Assembly (NCBI RefSeq): GCF_902459465.1 | Contig: NC_047065.1 | Location: forward strand, 11,943,634 to 12,007,633 | Length of the DNA stretch: 64,000 nucleotides | Direction of reading: 5' to 3' | Origin: Asterias rubens | Taxonomy: Eukaryota > Echinodermata > Asteroidea > Forcipulatida > Asteriidae | Part shown: piece by piece, positions 54,001 to 64,000 of the stretch | Numbering within the stretch: the stretch's first letter is position 1 | How the letters are laid out: each line of letters begins with the position of its first letter | Position numbers and translations under genes: made by a program | Notes under the pieces: generated by a model | What the model saw: the letters and a program-made list of their open reading frames with translations, nothing else | Database searches by the model: none | What the model was told of the DNA's origin: nothing

Positions 54001-55598
54001 CTTCAAAGGCAAACATTGCAAAACACAACATCATCACAGAAAGAGTGTGAAAGCAGCTGGTCATTCCTCGATACACTGCACAAAAAAAATGGTTACTTTG
54101 AGCAACTTTGTGTACTGTTATGTGGCTCATTCACATGTTTGTGTTTCCCGTTAAATATGTTTGTTTTATTCTCAACATTTCAGGCGTACAACCAAATCCT
54201 GGTTGTCCACCGGTTGGTTTGCAATGATGGTAGCTATTGATATATGTACAGAAGTTCATGTGTACGGCATGGTATCGTCCAACTACTGTGCGTAAGTACA
54301 ATAGCAAAATAATTAATGGTAAGAGGCACTGGACACCTTTGGTAATTGTCAAGACCAGTCTTCTCACTTGGTGTATCTCAACATGCATAAAATAACAATC
54401 ATGTGAAAACTTAGACTCAATTGGTCGTCGAAGATGCAAGAGAATAATGGGAGGGGAAATAAAAAAAACACCCTTGTCGCAAAAGTTGTGTGCTTTCCCA
54501 TGCTTTGAATTCGAGATCTCAACTGAGGTATCGAATTCAATTCAAATATTTTAGTGAGAAATCACGGGGTTTTTTTCACAATATTTTTATACTATCAATA
54601 ACTAAGTTGTTATGCTAGCAATTCATTTGAGTAATAACCAACCCAGTGCCTTTAAAGGAACATTTCATTATTGATAAGAACAAAAAATATCGTCTATCAT
54701 CTCTTGAAATATTTGTGTCTGTACGTCTTCTCACTTGGTGTATCTCAACATGCATAAAATAACAATCATGTGAAAACTTAGACTCAATTGGTCATCGAAG
54801 ATGCAAGAGAATAATGGGAGGGGAAAAAACACCCTTGTCGCAAAAGTTGTGTGCTTTCCCATGCTTTGAATTCGAGATCTCAACTGAGGTATCGAATTCA
54901 ATTCAATTATTTTAGTGAGAAATCACGGTTTTTTTTCACAATATTTTTATACTATCAACAACTAAGTTGTTATGCTAGCAATTCATTTGAGTAATAACCA
55001 ACCCAGTGCCTTTAAAGGAACATTTCATTATTGATAAGAACAAAAAATATCGTCTATCATCTCTTGAAATATTTGTGTCTGTACGTCAATTTTTTTTTGA
55101 AAGACTTCAGGCCTAAAGCCTTTTTAATATATGAACAAGATGAATTACCTCTTTCTCAAAAACTACGCAACTTAAGAGGGAGGCGTTTCTTACAACTTAT
55201 TGCTCATACCAGCCACTTTTATGCTTATAACAATTGTTTTGAGTAATTACCAGTAGTGTTCAGTGCCTTTTATAGGCTTTTTAGAATGCTGATAACATTA
55301 CGGTTTTGTAATGACCGATCACTATTAATTCTGCATCATCTGTCCTTTCTTCAAAAGGAGCAAGCCAGAGAAGGATTGCCCGTACTATTATTATAGAACC
55401 CCACACATAAAAGAGTGTTCAACTTACAACGGTGCGGAGAGGAACAAAGGTGGGGGACATCGCTTCATTACAGAGAAAGCCATCTTTGCACGATGGGGCT
55501 CTCGATATAACATCGAATTCCACTACCCAAGCTGGACGATAAACAAGGACAAGTCTGGTCACCAATTGGATTCACCGTTTGTTCGAATCTTAGCATGA
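51047..55598 (+). CDS. Alpha-2,6-sialyltransferase of the ST6GALNAC family (types 3-6), complete, four exons
   Basis: Exons 51047-51226 (transcribed from 51041 after TTAACAG), 52859-53235, 54184-54291, 55358-55598; in phase, 301 residues (vertebrate ST6GALNAC3 about 305). ATG at 51047 begins MLNLRQAFTLTVFVSFLMPL, a type II signal-anchor (about residues 4-23), then a short stem. Sialylmotif L spans about residues 66-110: C66SSCALVSSSG, VIRMNSAPVKGYEKDVGNRT. Motif S is about 192-215, WLSTGWFAMMVAIDICTEVH then VYGM. Motif III is the YYYY at 231-234, and motif VS is H256-x4-E261 (GGHRFITEK). All catalytic-site motifs are intact. Predicted role: Golgi transfer of sialic acid from CMP-Neu5Ac to GalNAc residues of O-glycans or gangliosides in alpha-2,6 linkage. 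It is closest in wording to ST6GALNAC3/5/6; the subtype cannot be fixed by eye. Confidence 0.95.
51233..51440. repeat. Family A MITE, 3'-truncated
   Basis: Starts within ten bases of the sialyltransferase exon 1 donor: GGACACCTTTGGTAATTGCC to GAGACCTCAGCTGAGGTCTC. Confidence 0.7.
51450..51814. repeat. TTAA-bounded hairpin MITE, family E, best copy
   Basis: TTAA at both ends; arms AGGGTCTAGGTACTTTTTG and AAAAAGTACCCAAATCCT; long inner palindrome around CATGAGACGAAAATTA. Confidence 0.86.
52037..52177. repeat. Hairpin MITE, family B, first of a tandem pair
   Basis: Ends GGGGTCGATTTCACAAAGAG and CTCTTTGTGAAACCCACCCC. Confidence 0.82.
52178..52347. repeat. Hairpin MITE, family B, second of a tandem pair (38242 subtype)
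   Basis: Starts GGGGTCGATTTCACAAAGAG directly after the first copy; ends AGTTTTGTGAAATCCACGG. Different centre from its neighbour, so it is not a simple duplication. Confidence 0.82.
53305..53675. repeat. Family A MITE, divergent
   Basis: ACGTTTGGTAATTGTCAACG at the left to CAGTAATTACCAAACGTTTA at the right. Confidence 0.75.
53685..53778. repeat. Hairpin MITE, family B, nested in a family A element
   Basis: GGTCGATTTCACAAAAAGTT to CTTTGTGAAATCGACC; CTCG occurs on both sides, and the A sequence continues CGACACCTTTGGTAAGTG. Confidence 0.75.
53856..53998 (-). repeat. SINE group S1a, truncated
   Basis: GTTACACAACACATAGGACC, CGTCCCATCCGAAGGACGAC, and a B box on the minus strand, GGTTCGAATCC. 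Confidence 0.78.
54316..55265. repeat. Family A MITE with an internal 367-base tandem duplication
   Basis: 54360-54726 and 54727 to about 55088 are near-identical (both begin CTTCTCACTTGGTGTATCTC and end ATTTGTGTCTGTACGT). The second is followed by the rest of the element, ending TTGAGTAATTACCAGTAGTG. In sialyltransferase intron 3. Confidence 0.85.
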
Positions 55599-55699
55599 GG
55601 GAAATCTCAGATTTTGGATTATTTTCCCAGTCCGCACACAGATAAAATGTCATTGGTAGTCCATTCTGTATCATTTTTTCCGTCTTGAACACAGATGTC

Positions 55700-55705
55700 A
55701 ATAAA
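55700..55705 (+). promoter_or_regulatory. Poly(A) signal of the sialyltransferase gene
   Basis: AATAAA about 100 bases after the stop codon, with no repeat between; the 3' UTR is short. Confidence 0.65.
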
Positions 55706-56009
55706 AGTCTGCATTTACGACAGATCAGATAACAGTAAAGATTGTGTCCCGCACGGTCCTTTATTAAGCCGGTAACAATTATATATTTGTTTATTTATTC
55801 GTTTATTGATTATTATATTTTTTATTTTATTTTTTATTATGACTATTTGTTGTTATGGTTATTTTGTTTACTACTATTATTATTATTACTTCTTATTTTA
55901 ATTAAGTTGTGTATTGTGTATTACTATTTTGGTTTTTATTTAGTTCGTCTGGTTGGTGTTTCTGCTCTTGTTTGGCTAAGCGGGTAGTAGTGGTAGTGAT
56001 TAATAACAA

Positions 56010-56490
56010 TCGTTGCAATCGTTTGCGCACGTTCGCAAAACAATTTCCAGTGGAACGAGTTGTGCGCCGCCACTGGTAGCGAACGTAGGCGGGCGAACCA
56101 TGGGCGAACTTAGGCCGTGTCCGAATTAGCGGCTACAGCTACGGCTACGGCTAGATTTACGCGTCATCATGCGTTGAGGTATAGGACGTCCTGGGCAACA
56201 CCCTTAGCAACAGCTGTAGCCATAGCCATAGCCGCAAACTGAGGTTTTGGCGGGTGGGTTTTTAAAACGGCGGACAAGTAGACGGTATTATTATCTTGTC
56301 ATGAACATAATTACACAGTGGTTGATGATGCAGGTTTGAAACAACAAAGTTAATTCGTTGATTAATCATTATGTACGGTGTCAGCCATCTTCATTTCAAC
56401 AGGGCGCCGCCATACTGACATCACGAAGTGCGCACCTGGTATAGAAAACGTTTGCGCGATGCAACAATGTGCGCAAATGGAACGCACTCT
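56010..56490. repeat. Inverted-repeat element, family F, copy 2, interrupted by family G
   Basis: GTTTGCGCACGTTCGCAAAA at the left, GTGCGCAAATGGAACGCACTC at the right. The arm text continues on both sides of a G element at 56112-56240. Confidence 0.75.
56112..56240. repeat. Hairpin MITE, family G, copy 2, nested in F
   Basis: AGGCCGTGTCCGAATTAGCG and GGCTACAGCTACGG at the left; CAGCTGTAGCCATAGCC and GCCGCAAACTGAGG at the right. Confidence 0.72.
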
Positions 56491-56838
56491 TTGGGAACAT
56501 TTTTATAAAATAATAGCACCCTGACCTAACCATCGTACGATCCTCTCCACCTTCAATGTATTCTAATTCGAAACACCAAAGGCTATACACATACCTCATG
56601 GGGCATAATAATTGGATTCATGGTTTGAATGCGTTTCATTCACTGTTTCCCTTATTCATCGGCAGCCACCAGTGTATAAAACTGGCCTCGACATGACCCT
56701 AACCAAACCTACCGTACATACAAAGGACAATGTGGAATAAAATAACTGGGGCAATTCACAATGAATGGAAGGAGTGGACGGGCTGAAAGCTTGCTCCCCA
56801 TGGTGTAAACGTATGTGCCCTCCATCAGCATTTTTTTC

Positions 56839-57180
56839 TTAAAGGCACTGGATTGGTAATTACTCAAAATAATTGTTAGCGTATCAAACTACTTGGCAAC
56901 GAGCACTGGAGAGCTGATAGTATACAACAATGTGAGAAACGGCTCCCTCTGATTAAGTAAACGTATAGTAATTTCTCACTCAATATTATGCATGTGAAAA
57001 CGCACAAAGTAATGCAACAATGGTGTTTTTTTCTTTCATTATTCTCTTGCAACTTCGATGACCAATTGAGCCCAAATGGTCACAAGTGTGTTATTTTATG
57101 CATGATTATGTTCGGATGCTCCAAGTGAGAATACTGTTTTTTGACAAATTACCAAAATAAATGTGTTCAGAACCTTTAAA
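56839..57180. repeat. Family A MITE
   Basis: TTAA at both ends; arms GGCACTGGATTGGTAATTAC / AATTACCAAAATAAATGTG. Confidence 0.75.
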
Positions 57181-58013
57181 ATACCTACTAGAACAAACAC
57201 GGCATTAAGTGATCTTTGCTGAAATTCATTAAAAATGTTCGAACAGTAATACCGTGTACATTATTGTAAGGCCAAAACCTTAGAAAAAAGGATCGCTCCA
57301 AAACATGGACCAATAGAACACTGATTCAGAATTAACAAACAGGTATTGCTCACTCGTTTATGGAATGACAATGTGAAGTGGAAAAATCTCAACAAAATGG
57401 AGGTCTCCGAGTGTGATAAATTTGACCAAACAGCTGAACCTAGATGGATGTGGGTGAAATTTGGGCAAGGTTCAAAATAAAATAATATAAGAGAAATTTT
57501 AGAGACTCGAAAGAAGAATTTTTCAAACAGGTTTATCATACAAATTCATGGCCCAGTAAGGTTTCTTCACTTATCACTGTGGGTCCGAAGTGTCTACGAA
57601 GTGGTGTACGCAAGTGGATACACTTTTTAAAACGGCAGATTTAAGAAAAGTACTATAATCATAGAAGAAAAGTTGCTGTTAAAAAAATGCTGTTGAAACC
57701 ATGAGTTCGGGCTAACTTGGTGGTGAACCATCCCTCTTGCAAGAACTTGGCCCATCTCTCCTTTATGCAAGGTGAAGGGCGCCCCCACGAGCGCCATCCC
57801 TCTTGGGACCCTCATTTTGAACCCAAATGGGGCAACCCAGACTTACCCATGTGGTTTTCCCCCAGGTGGACCCCGGATTATCCCATGTATGGAGGAGGAT
57901 GGGTCATCTGGCCCTACCCATATGAGACCCATGTGATTATTGGATGATACAAAATGGGGCCCGAGGTGGCCCATGGTTGCCCATAGAACCTGTTATTAAA
58001 AGGGACCCAAAAT
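57181..58013. other. Intergenic, nothing recognised
   Basis: A plus-strand frame at 57331-57478 is open but unrecognised. The stretch 57730-57990 is unusually rich in CCCAT / ATGGG text that leads into the array at 58014. Confidence 0.45.
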
Positions 58014-58160
58014 GTAACCCATAATGGGTTATCTGATGTAACCCATAATGGGTTATCTGATGTAACCCATAATGGGTTATCTGATGTAACCCATAATGGG
58101 TTATCTGATGTAACCCATAATGGGTTATCTGATGTCACCCATAATGGGTTTCTGGGCATA
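58014..58160. repeat. 24-base minisatellite with a self-complementary unit
   Basis: About six units of AACCCATAATGGGTTATCTG plus ATGT, nearly identical. Each contains the palindrome AACCCATnATGGGTT-type AACCCATAATGGGTT. Confidence 0.9.
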
Positions 58161-59556
58161 CCCATATAAACCCCTGACGATTATTGGGTTGCGTGATATC
58201 AACATAATGCTCATATTTTATGGGTTACCTTATTATTGGACCCATGTTATGATGACCCATATGGGACCCATGGTGTGTGTGCTATCTGAAACCTTAATGT
58301 GTCGGCCGTGGGATGAATTCACGGTGTGTTTAATTTTAAACTCACGTCCATAATCTGTTGAATGAAATCCACGTACGGGTTTTGATTCCCAGGCATACAT
58401 TATAGCAACATTTTCAGCAAGAAAAACAATGAAATATCGGTTACGGTGGCCCCGAAGGGACAACAAACATTTTTAAAGTTAATACTGACGTCAATATTTC
58501 ACGTTCTTTTTGCCTCAATTCGCAAGTATTCAGTCACATAAGTATTCATACGTTTGCAATTGAGGCCCCAGAATGTTGATATTTACGTGAGTATTGAGAA
58601 TTTGGGAAAAGAAAAAAACCTTGAAAATATTTGACGTAGGCCCTATATATTTATTTACGTTAATAAGAAAATTCGTTTGATGTCTGGCCCAAAGGCCAAC
58701 TATATAAACTTATTCATGTAGGTTTTTCATTGTATCTGTAGTCACAAAGGCGACTTCTTAACGCCTCTAAACTAAGCAATATTGTGGGTAATGGTTGTTG
58801 AAAAACATGCTTTCTGTGCTACCCTTGTTGACAACAAGAACAAGTGCCATCAAGGCACAAAACCCCTATCGACAAGGTTAATTGCAGAACATACCAAACG
58901 GGGCCAATATAAGGCTCAAGGAGTTCTGTGTTTTTGGATTTCTTGTTCTGTGGGAAAGGTCACTTAGCCATTCATAAAAGTCAATGACTAAGTTCTGCAT
59001 TAGTGATTGTGGCATTTTGTATAGTCATCGTCAATGGGCGTCTTTTGTATGTTCCCGACGCCCTTGAACAAAACAAAAAATTTGACTCGCCAGTGTTTTC
59101 TCTTCAAACTGTTTAACATGACAGTGTTGTTTTGGTAGTTTTGTAATGGAAATCTGCAATAACATCTTTTCTGCGATTGCTATACTCAATGTAATAAAAT
59201 ATTATGTTATTACCAGGTTATGAAATTGAGTTATGAAATAAAAGCATGGGAGAGCGTATTTGCATCCAATTGTACGTCGGAAATAGGGGAATTTATGGTT
59301 GAAACCCGGCTGATAGTCATGGCATATTGTGGACTCCAAGCAATGTATGCATCTACGTCTTTTCTTTAAATGCCAACTATTGTCTAAGATATACTAGTAC
59401 TTTCATTACCCATTAACTAGCATATTTCTCTTAAGTTCTTATTTACTATGAGACCTAAGCCACAGCCTTAGTTATGTGGAGTGATTCATTCTAGGATATC
59501 AATGAATTTGGAACTTTGGGACAATGCACTTTGTTCTTTCTTTGTTTGTTTCTTTT
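58161..59556. other. Intergenic, nothing recognised
   Basis: AT-rich, no coding frame or lettered repeat. A short inverted pair GCAATTGAGGC / GCCTCAATTCGC lies at about 58512-58566. Confidence 0.45.
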
Positions 59557-59692
59557 CCTTAATTATTCTCCTGCAATTTCGGTGACCAATTTATTCAAAA
59601 TTTTCACAGATTTGTTATTTTATATTTATGCATACATTGGGATGCACCAATTTTCATTGACAGTTACCAAATTTGTTCAGTGCCTTTTAATA
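59557..59692. repeat. Family A MITE, right-half fragment
   Basis: TTAATTATTCTCCTGCAATT to CAGTTACCAAATTTGTTCAG. Confidence 0.65.
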
Positions 59693-59902
59693 GAATTGAA
59701 AGACGTAACCCCCGGTCTCACGTATTCTTTGAATCGGGGCATAAAAAAAAGTGTCATAACTTCTCTTTGATACTATTGTGAAAAGCTCTCACAGACACAC
59801 ATTCCACAATCCAACAAGTTAGAAAGGTCAACTTGTGAAAAGCTTTTGACACAAACTCTCTAACTTACACAACCATAGTGCCGCCATTGCTGAGAAAGCA
59901 GT

Positions 59903-60444
59903 GTTAAAGGCACTGGACACTATTGGTAATTACTCAAAAGAATTGTTGGCATAAAAACCGAATCGGCAACAAGCATGGAGAGCTGTTGATAGAATAAAAC
60001 GTTGTGAGAAAGGTTCCCTCTGAAGTATTACGTAGTTAAGATGTAAATTCTCACGTGTAATTTCTCACTTAAAGGCACTTGACACCTTTGGTATTAATTA
60101 TTGTCAAATACAGTATTTGTTGTATCTCAACATTATGCGCAAAATAACAAACCTGATACAAATTTGGACTAAATTGGTATAGTTAAGGTCACGAGAGAAT
60201 AATGAAAGAAAACACGCCCTTGTTGCATTACTTTGTGTGTGCTTTCAGATGCATAATAACAGTCTTTTATTATTTCTGTGAAAAATTACCTCTTTCTCAA
60301 AAACTACGTTACTTTAGAGGGAGCTGTTTCTCACAAAATGCTTATTATATACTGTCCCAGCTTTCCATTGCTTGTTTACGAAGTAACTTGTTGTGTTCAC
60401 AATAATATTTTGAGTAATTACTAAAAGTGGCCATGCCTTTTAAA
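59903..60444. repeat. Two family A copies abutting
   Basis: 59903-60068 is a left half (TTAAAGGCACTGGACACTAT...). A second element (TTAAAGGCACTTGACACCTT) starts at 60069 and runs to AGTAATTACTAAAAGTGGCC. Confidence 0.72.
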
Positions 60445-60950
60445 CACTTTAACCATCTGGGGACGATCTTTGGGAGAAACCTGGTCATGGTCCGGTTCAA
60501 TCAAAAGTACCTGAATTCATTCAACCCGTGCCTGGCATTGTCGGGTGTGAGTTGACTATTTACTAGCCTGTTGACAGTATTGTTATAAGCCCTCTTTCAT
60601 AGTCAGTCATCCATGCTTCCCCTTTGTTATTGATCTCAGTAAAGACATTTTTGTTGAGGTTATTTTTTCTTATAATTTGTTAGCCCCCCCCCCCCCCCTC
60701 CACCCCCTCGAGCGTATTGTAACTACATTATCTGCGCCTTAAGAAATATAGGAGTGGAATTTGGTCTTTGAGGTCTGGTTTGATCAAAGTTTGAACAATT
60801 AATATGCAGCGTTTTGTCAGCTTGGTACGTTTTTGAACACACTGTTTAAAATGCGAGGCTGACAAATTGACTGTTACATTGAGAAAATCATTGCAAAGAC
60901 TAGTTTTGAGACAATATAAAATAAGCTGTTGCAAACTGCTTACCAACCGC

Positions 60951-61005
60951 CTTCGAGAAAGACTCTGCCTGGGTCGAAACGTCAGGCAATTAACTATTTT
61001 TTGAA
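60951..61005. repeat. Conserved repeat motif (GGGTCGAAACGTCAGGC type), copy 1
   Basis: CGCCTTCGAGAAAGACTCTG, then GGGTCGAAACGTCAGGCAAT. An inverted copy lies at about 63741-63800. CGAAACGTC-containing repeats of this style occur in Penelope-like elements; that link is an inference. Confidence 0.6.
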
Positions 61006-61135
61006 AAGATTATAAATCGTATAAAGTTTGTATAGCCAACATCAACCCATCTACAATGTCCATAACCACCTTTCACCTACATGCATTTAACACGCAGTCG
61101 AGTCCTACACCAATACATGCAAGCAGACGACCGAA

Positions 61136-61243
61136 AGTAAGCTTTCCAAATCTGTGTTTTGATTGGTCCGATATGAAGTTGGTCAGCTGCACCCACATCA
61201 CATCGGACCAATCAAAACACAAGTATGGAAAGCTTACGTCACT
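61136..61243. repeat. Palindromic hairpin, family N
   Basis: GTAAGCTTTCCA then TGTGTTTTGATTGGTCCGAT, and the complementary ATCGGACCAATCAAAACACA then GGAAAGCTTAC; spacer about 30. Confidence 0.85.
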
Positions 61244-61984
61244 ACACGATTATCCAATGAGATCATTGTACCCAATTGAAATCACTGGTTTTGAAAGACT
61301 GGCTGGAACCTTTCATTTTCGTTGCGGGTAAAGACGGGGACCAGTCTAGTCCAATACCACTTCCCTTGTCCAGATTTACGAGGACATGTAGAGCTTGGTT
61401 TCAAAATGAAAAATGGCTGTGCCAAAAGACACGTGCACAAAACACACAGTTCTACCTTGCTTTCTGGTTCTATTCAACTTGAGTACAAGTCGTTAGCGCT
61501 GCCTGTTACAAACACACATTCTGTCGTTCATGCAATAGTCACAGTGCGATTATACATTCATGCAACGGTCGTAGGTAGCGCCCGCAAGGTCCGTCAGAAG
61601 CTGCAGCTCTACCACACATACTGGGATCGAGGATGTGTGTATCCCCGTGACTACACCGGTTAACAATCACCGACTTGATTTCAAGACTTTAGGCATAATG
61701 GTTCTATGAACTCCACGTTTTGTTTTTGTTTTTCTTATGTGCGTCTGTCTGCAGATATCGCGCAAAATTACCAATCAATGGTACAATCGGACAGTCCCTC
61801 TTCAAACAACTTTTTTTTAAGTTAAATATTTCAACAATTCAAATAGCTAAGCACAAATAATGCTTTGACCTTTATATGAGACCGGAATTGGCCAACTGGG
61901 AGGGGTGTTACAAAAGCACACCAACCTGAGTTCACTTTGAACCTCCTCACCTAATAAATTATGTGATTTTTTTTCAATTTAAAT
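61244..61984. other. Intergenic, nothing recognised
   Basis: Several open frames of 70-110 codons, none with family motifs or splice context I trust. Confidence 0.4.
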
Positions 61985-62640
61985 AACAGGATGGCACAAA
62001 CGTGAATTCGCTTGAAACTTCGCTTACCATTATGTATCTGTATTGTTTTCTTTAAATGTATTAACAGAGTGGCTCAAACCTGAAATCACTTTGAACTTCG
62101 TTTACCAATAAATTGTGTGACTTGTTTTCATTTAAATGTATGAACAGGGGAATGACATAATCAATTGTGTGTATTGTTTTCATTTAAATGTATTAACAGG
62201 GTGGCTCAAACCTGAAATCACTTTGAACTTCGTTTACCAATAAATAATGTGTGATTTGTATATGGCACAAACCTGAATTCTCTTTGAACTTCGCTTATAC
62301 TTAGAACTGTGTGATTTTTTTTTTTTTTTCTATTAAATGTATGAACTTGGTGCCACAAACCTATAAATTCACTTTGAACTTTGCTTACCCAATAAATTGT
62401 GTGAATTATGTTTTCATTTAAATGTATGAACAGGGTGGCACAAACCTGAAATCACTTTGAACTTCGTTTACCAATAAATTGTGTGACTTGTTTTCATTTA
62501 AATGTATGAACAGGGGAATGACATAATCAATTTGTGTGTATTGTTTTCATTTCAATGTAATAACAGGGTGGCACAAACCTGAAATCACTTTGAACTCATA
62601 AATTGTGTGTGTTGTTTTCATTGTGTTGTTTGAAGACATC
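61985..62640. repeat. Satellite-like tandem array, unit about 95 bases
   Basis: Seven to eight degenerate units, each with (A/G)ACAGGGTGGC(A/T)CAAACCTG, AAATCACTTTGAACTTCG, TTACCAATAAATTGTGTGA and TTTTCATTTAAATGTATGA. Some units are shortened to AGGGGAATGACATAATCAA. Confidence 0.85.
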
Positions 62641-62894
62641 GTAGTTTTGTTGTGGTAATATTATTCATGAAGTAACAAACCTGTGAAAGTTTTGGGCCTT
62701 GGTCACGTGAGTCAGGAGCAAGTAGTGCAAGACCAAGCAGAAAACTAAACAAAGTTGCATAATTAGTGCAAACAAAGGTTATCTACTTTTTACCAATTAC
62801 TCATTATGCTAGCCAAGAGGAACAACACTTTGCAAGAAAAGGGTTAAATATTATAAGACACTCCCCGTCAAATAATTAAAAAAGAAAACACCCA

Positions 62895-63187
62895 TTAAAG
62901 CCATTGGACACTCTCGGTACAGACAAATAAGTTCATAAAATTTACAAATAACTCACAGGGTTTACAGAAGGTATTGGTGAAAGACTTCTCTTGAAATATT
63001 ATTCCATGAAGTGCTTTACTTTTTGAGAAAACATTAAAACAATATCAATTCTCGATAGCGAGAATTACGGATTTATTTTAAACACAATCATGCCATGACA
63101 CGGTGAAACGTGCGGAAGCAGGGTGCGTGATACACGAAGTGTGGGCCTTGGACAATACTGTTTACCAAAAGTGTCCAATGGCTTTAA
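62895..63187. repeat. TTAA-bounded hairpin MITE, family D
   Basis: TTAAAGCCATTGGACACTCT at the left, GTGTCCAATGGCTTTAA at the right; shortened interior. Confidence 0.82.
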
Positions 63188-64000
63188 AAGAGTTCTAAAA
63201 AAAACCTCAAAAAACACTGAACTCCTTTCACACAGCCCCATAAAAAAATTGTGCTGTCCTTTGCTTCTTCAATCAAATGAATGAACCTCTCGATCGTTTG
63301 AGACTAACCCAAACTTTGGGTTACTCTTTTGTAAAAGGGGCTTGGTCTTTTTGTTTCAGTAAAAATGGTTATGACTGATGATTCATTTCCACAAAAAAAA
63401 AATCAATGGTCATAAGTTTAAACTGTTTGGGGTTATTTCTGTTGCCAGCATGGTGCCACTTTTGGTGCTATGTTGCATGTAGCCTCCCATTTTCATACTG
63501 CATTGTGTGCTTGAGTCGTATGAGTCAGAGACTATTGTTTATCAAATAAAACATTTTAAAATGTGTCAACTTCTGTCAATTTTAAGTATTGGTGTTTGTT
63601 TTTGTAAGTGGGTTTAAAATTTCAACAACATGAGTTTTTATACTTTTGAAACGTCCATTTTTCTCAACATTATTGTTTGCGGTAGATAATAACGTTGTGC
63701 AGTTTGGATCTTGATATGGATATACTTTTAATTGTAAAGAATAGGTAATGGCCTGACGTTTCGACCCTAGCAGAGTCTTTCTCGAAGGCTAAATGACAAC
63801 ACAACAAACATGAACAGGTAACTAACTTACTTTTAATATTGTCTAACTCTTTTTGAAGTTTGAAAACAATTTCCAGATAGGTGAATGTTGATGGTGTACT
63901 ATTTAACGCCAGCAACTATGTTTGTATTTTGACCATTTAAAATGTAGTCACTCTTTGAAAACGATTTCCGATGTTTGGGGTAAATATTCAATCCATACTC
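63188..64000. other. Right edge of the window, no gene
   Basis: Holds the inverted copy of the CGAAACGTC motif (GGCCTGACGTTTCGACCC, 63751-63768, then CAGAGTCTTTCTCGAAGGCT) and otherwise AT-rich sequence. Confidence 0.5.

Noticed and set aside
55742..55987. Hydrophobic Tyr/Leu/Phe-rich open frame after the sialyltransferase
   Set aside because: Translation of a T/A-rich simple stretch (TTAT repeats) downstream of the poly(A) signal.
57331..57478. Plus-strand frame with NDNVKWKNLNK and AEPRWMWVKFGQ
   Set aside because: Only 49 codons, no start or recognised domain, weak splice context; cannot be told from chance.
58014..58160. CRISPR-like regular array
   Set aside because: Units are contiguous with no spacers, and the sequence is eukaryotic; it is a minisatellite.

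Overview
The window is metazoan nuclear DNA. It holds spliced genes with GT-AG introns of 0.3 to 4 kb, and most of the space between exons is short interspersed repeats. The proteins are close to vertebrate orthologues without being vertebrate. The repeats are many hairpin-type MITEs, tRNA-derived SINEs, decayed CR1/L2-like LINE tails and two foldback elements with tandem-repeat arms, like the TU elements described in sea urchins. I infer an echinoderm, perhaps a sea star. That is an inference from repeat style and gene similarity, not an identification.

Layout. (1) 244-2821, minus: the 5' part of ZC3H18, a nuclear CCCH zinc-finger RNA-processing factor, running off the left edge. (2) 4359-8002, plus: UQCRFS1, the Rieske iron-sulfur subunit of complex III, complete in three exons and head-to-head with ZC3H18. 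(3) 13339-36673, minus: NAE1 (APPBP1), the regulatory half of the NEDD8-activating enzyme, complete in 14 coding exons over 23 kb. (4) 41849-45055, plus: three exons of a CHST15-like carbohydrate sulfotransferase; neither its start codon exon nor its 3' half was found. (5) 51047-55598, plus: a complete ST6GALNAC-type sialyltransferase in four exons, with a poly(A) signal. From 55.7 to 64 kb I see no gene, only repeats, minisatellites and a satellite-like array. The genes do not form a pathway; the two Golgi glycan-modifying genes (4 and 5) are adjacent on one strand.

Repeat families are given letters for this report. A, D, E and P are hairpin MITEs bounded by TTAA, with ends that begin GGCAGTGGACACTATTGG (A), AGCCATTGGACACTTTCGG (D), AGGGTCTAGGTACTTTTTG (E) and AGGAACATTACAGAATTGG (P). 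B is a hairpin with ends GGGTCGATTTCACAAAGAG. C is a hairpin with ends GGGCCCAATTTCATAGAGC. F, G, H, J, K, L, N and Q are other short inverted-repeat elements. S1 and S2 are two tRNA-derived SINE groups. The families are repeatedly nested in one another, and in several cases the empty host site can be reconstructed exactly, which makes the element borders and target duplications readable from this one sequence.
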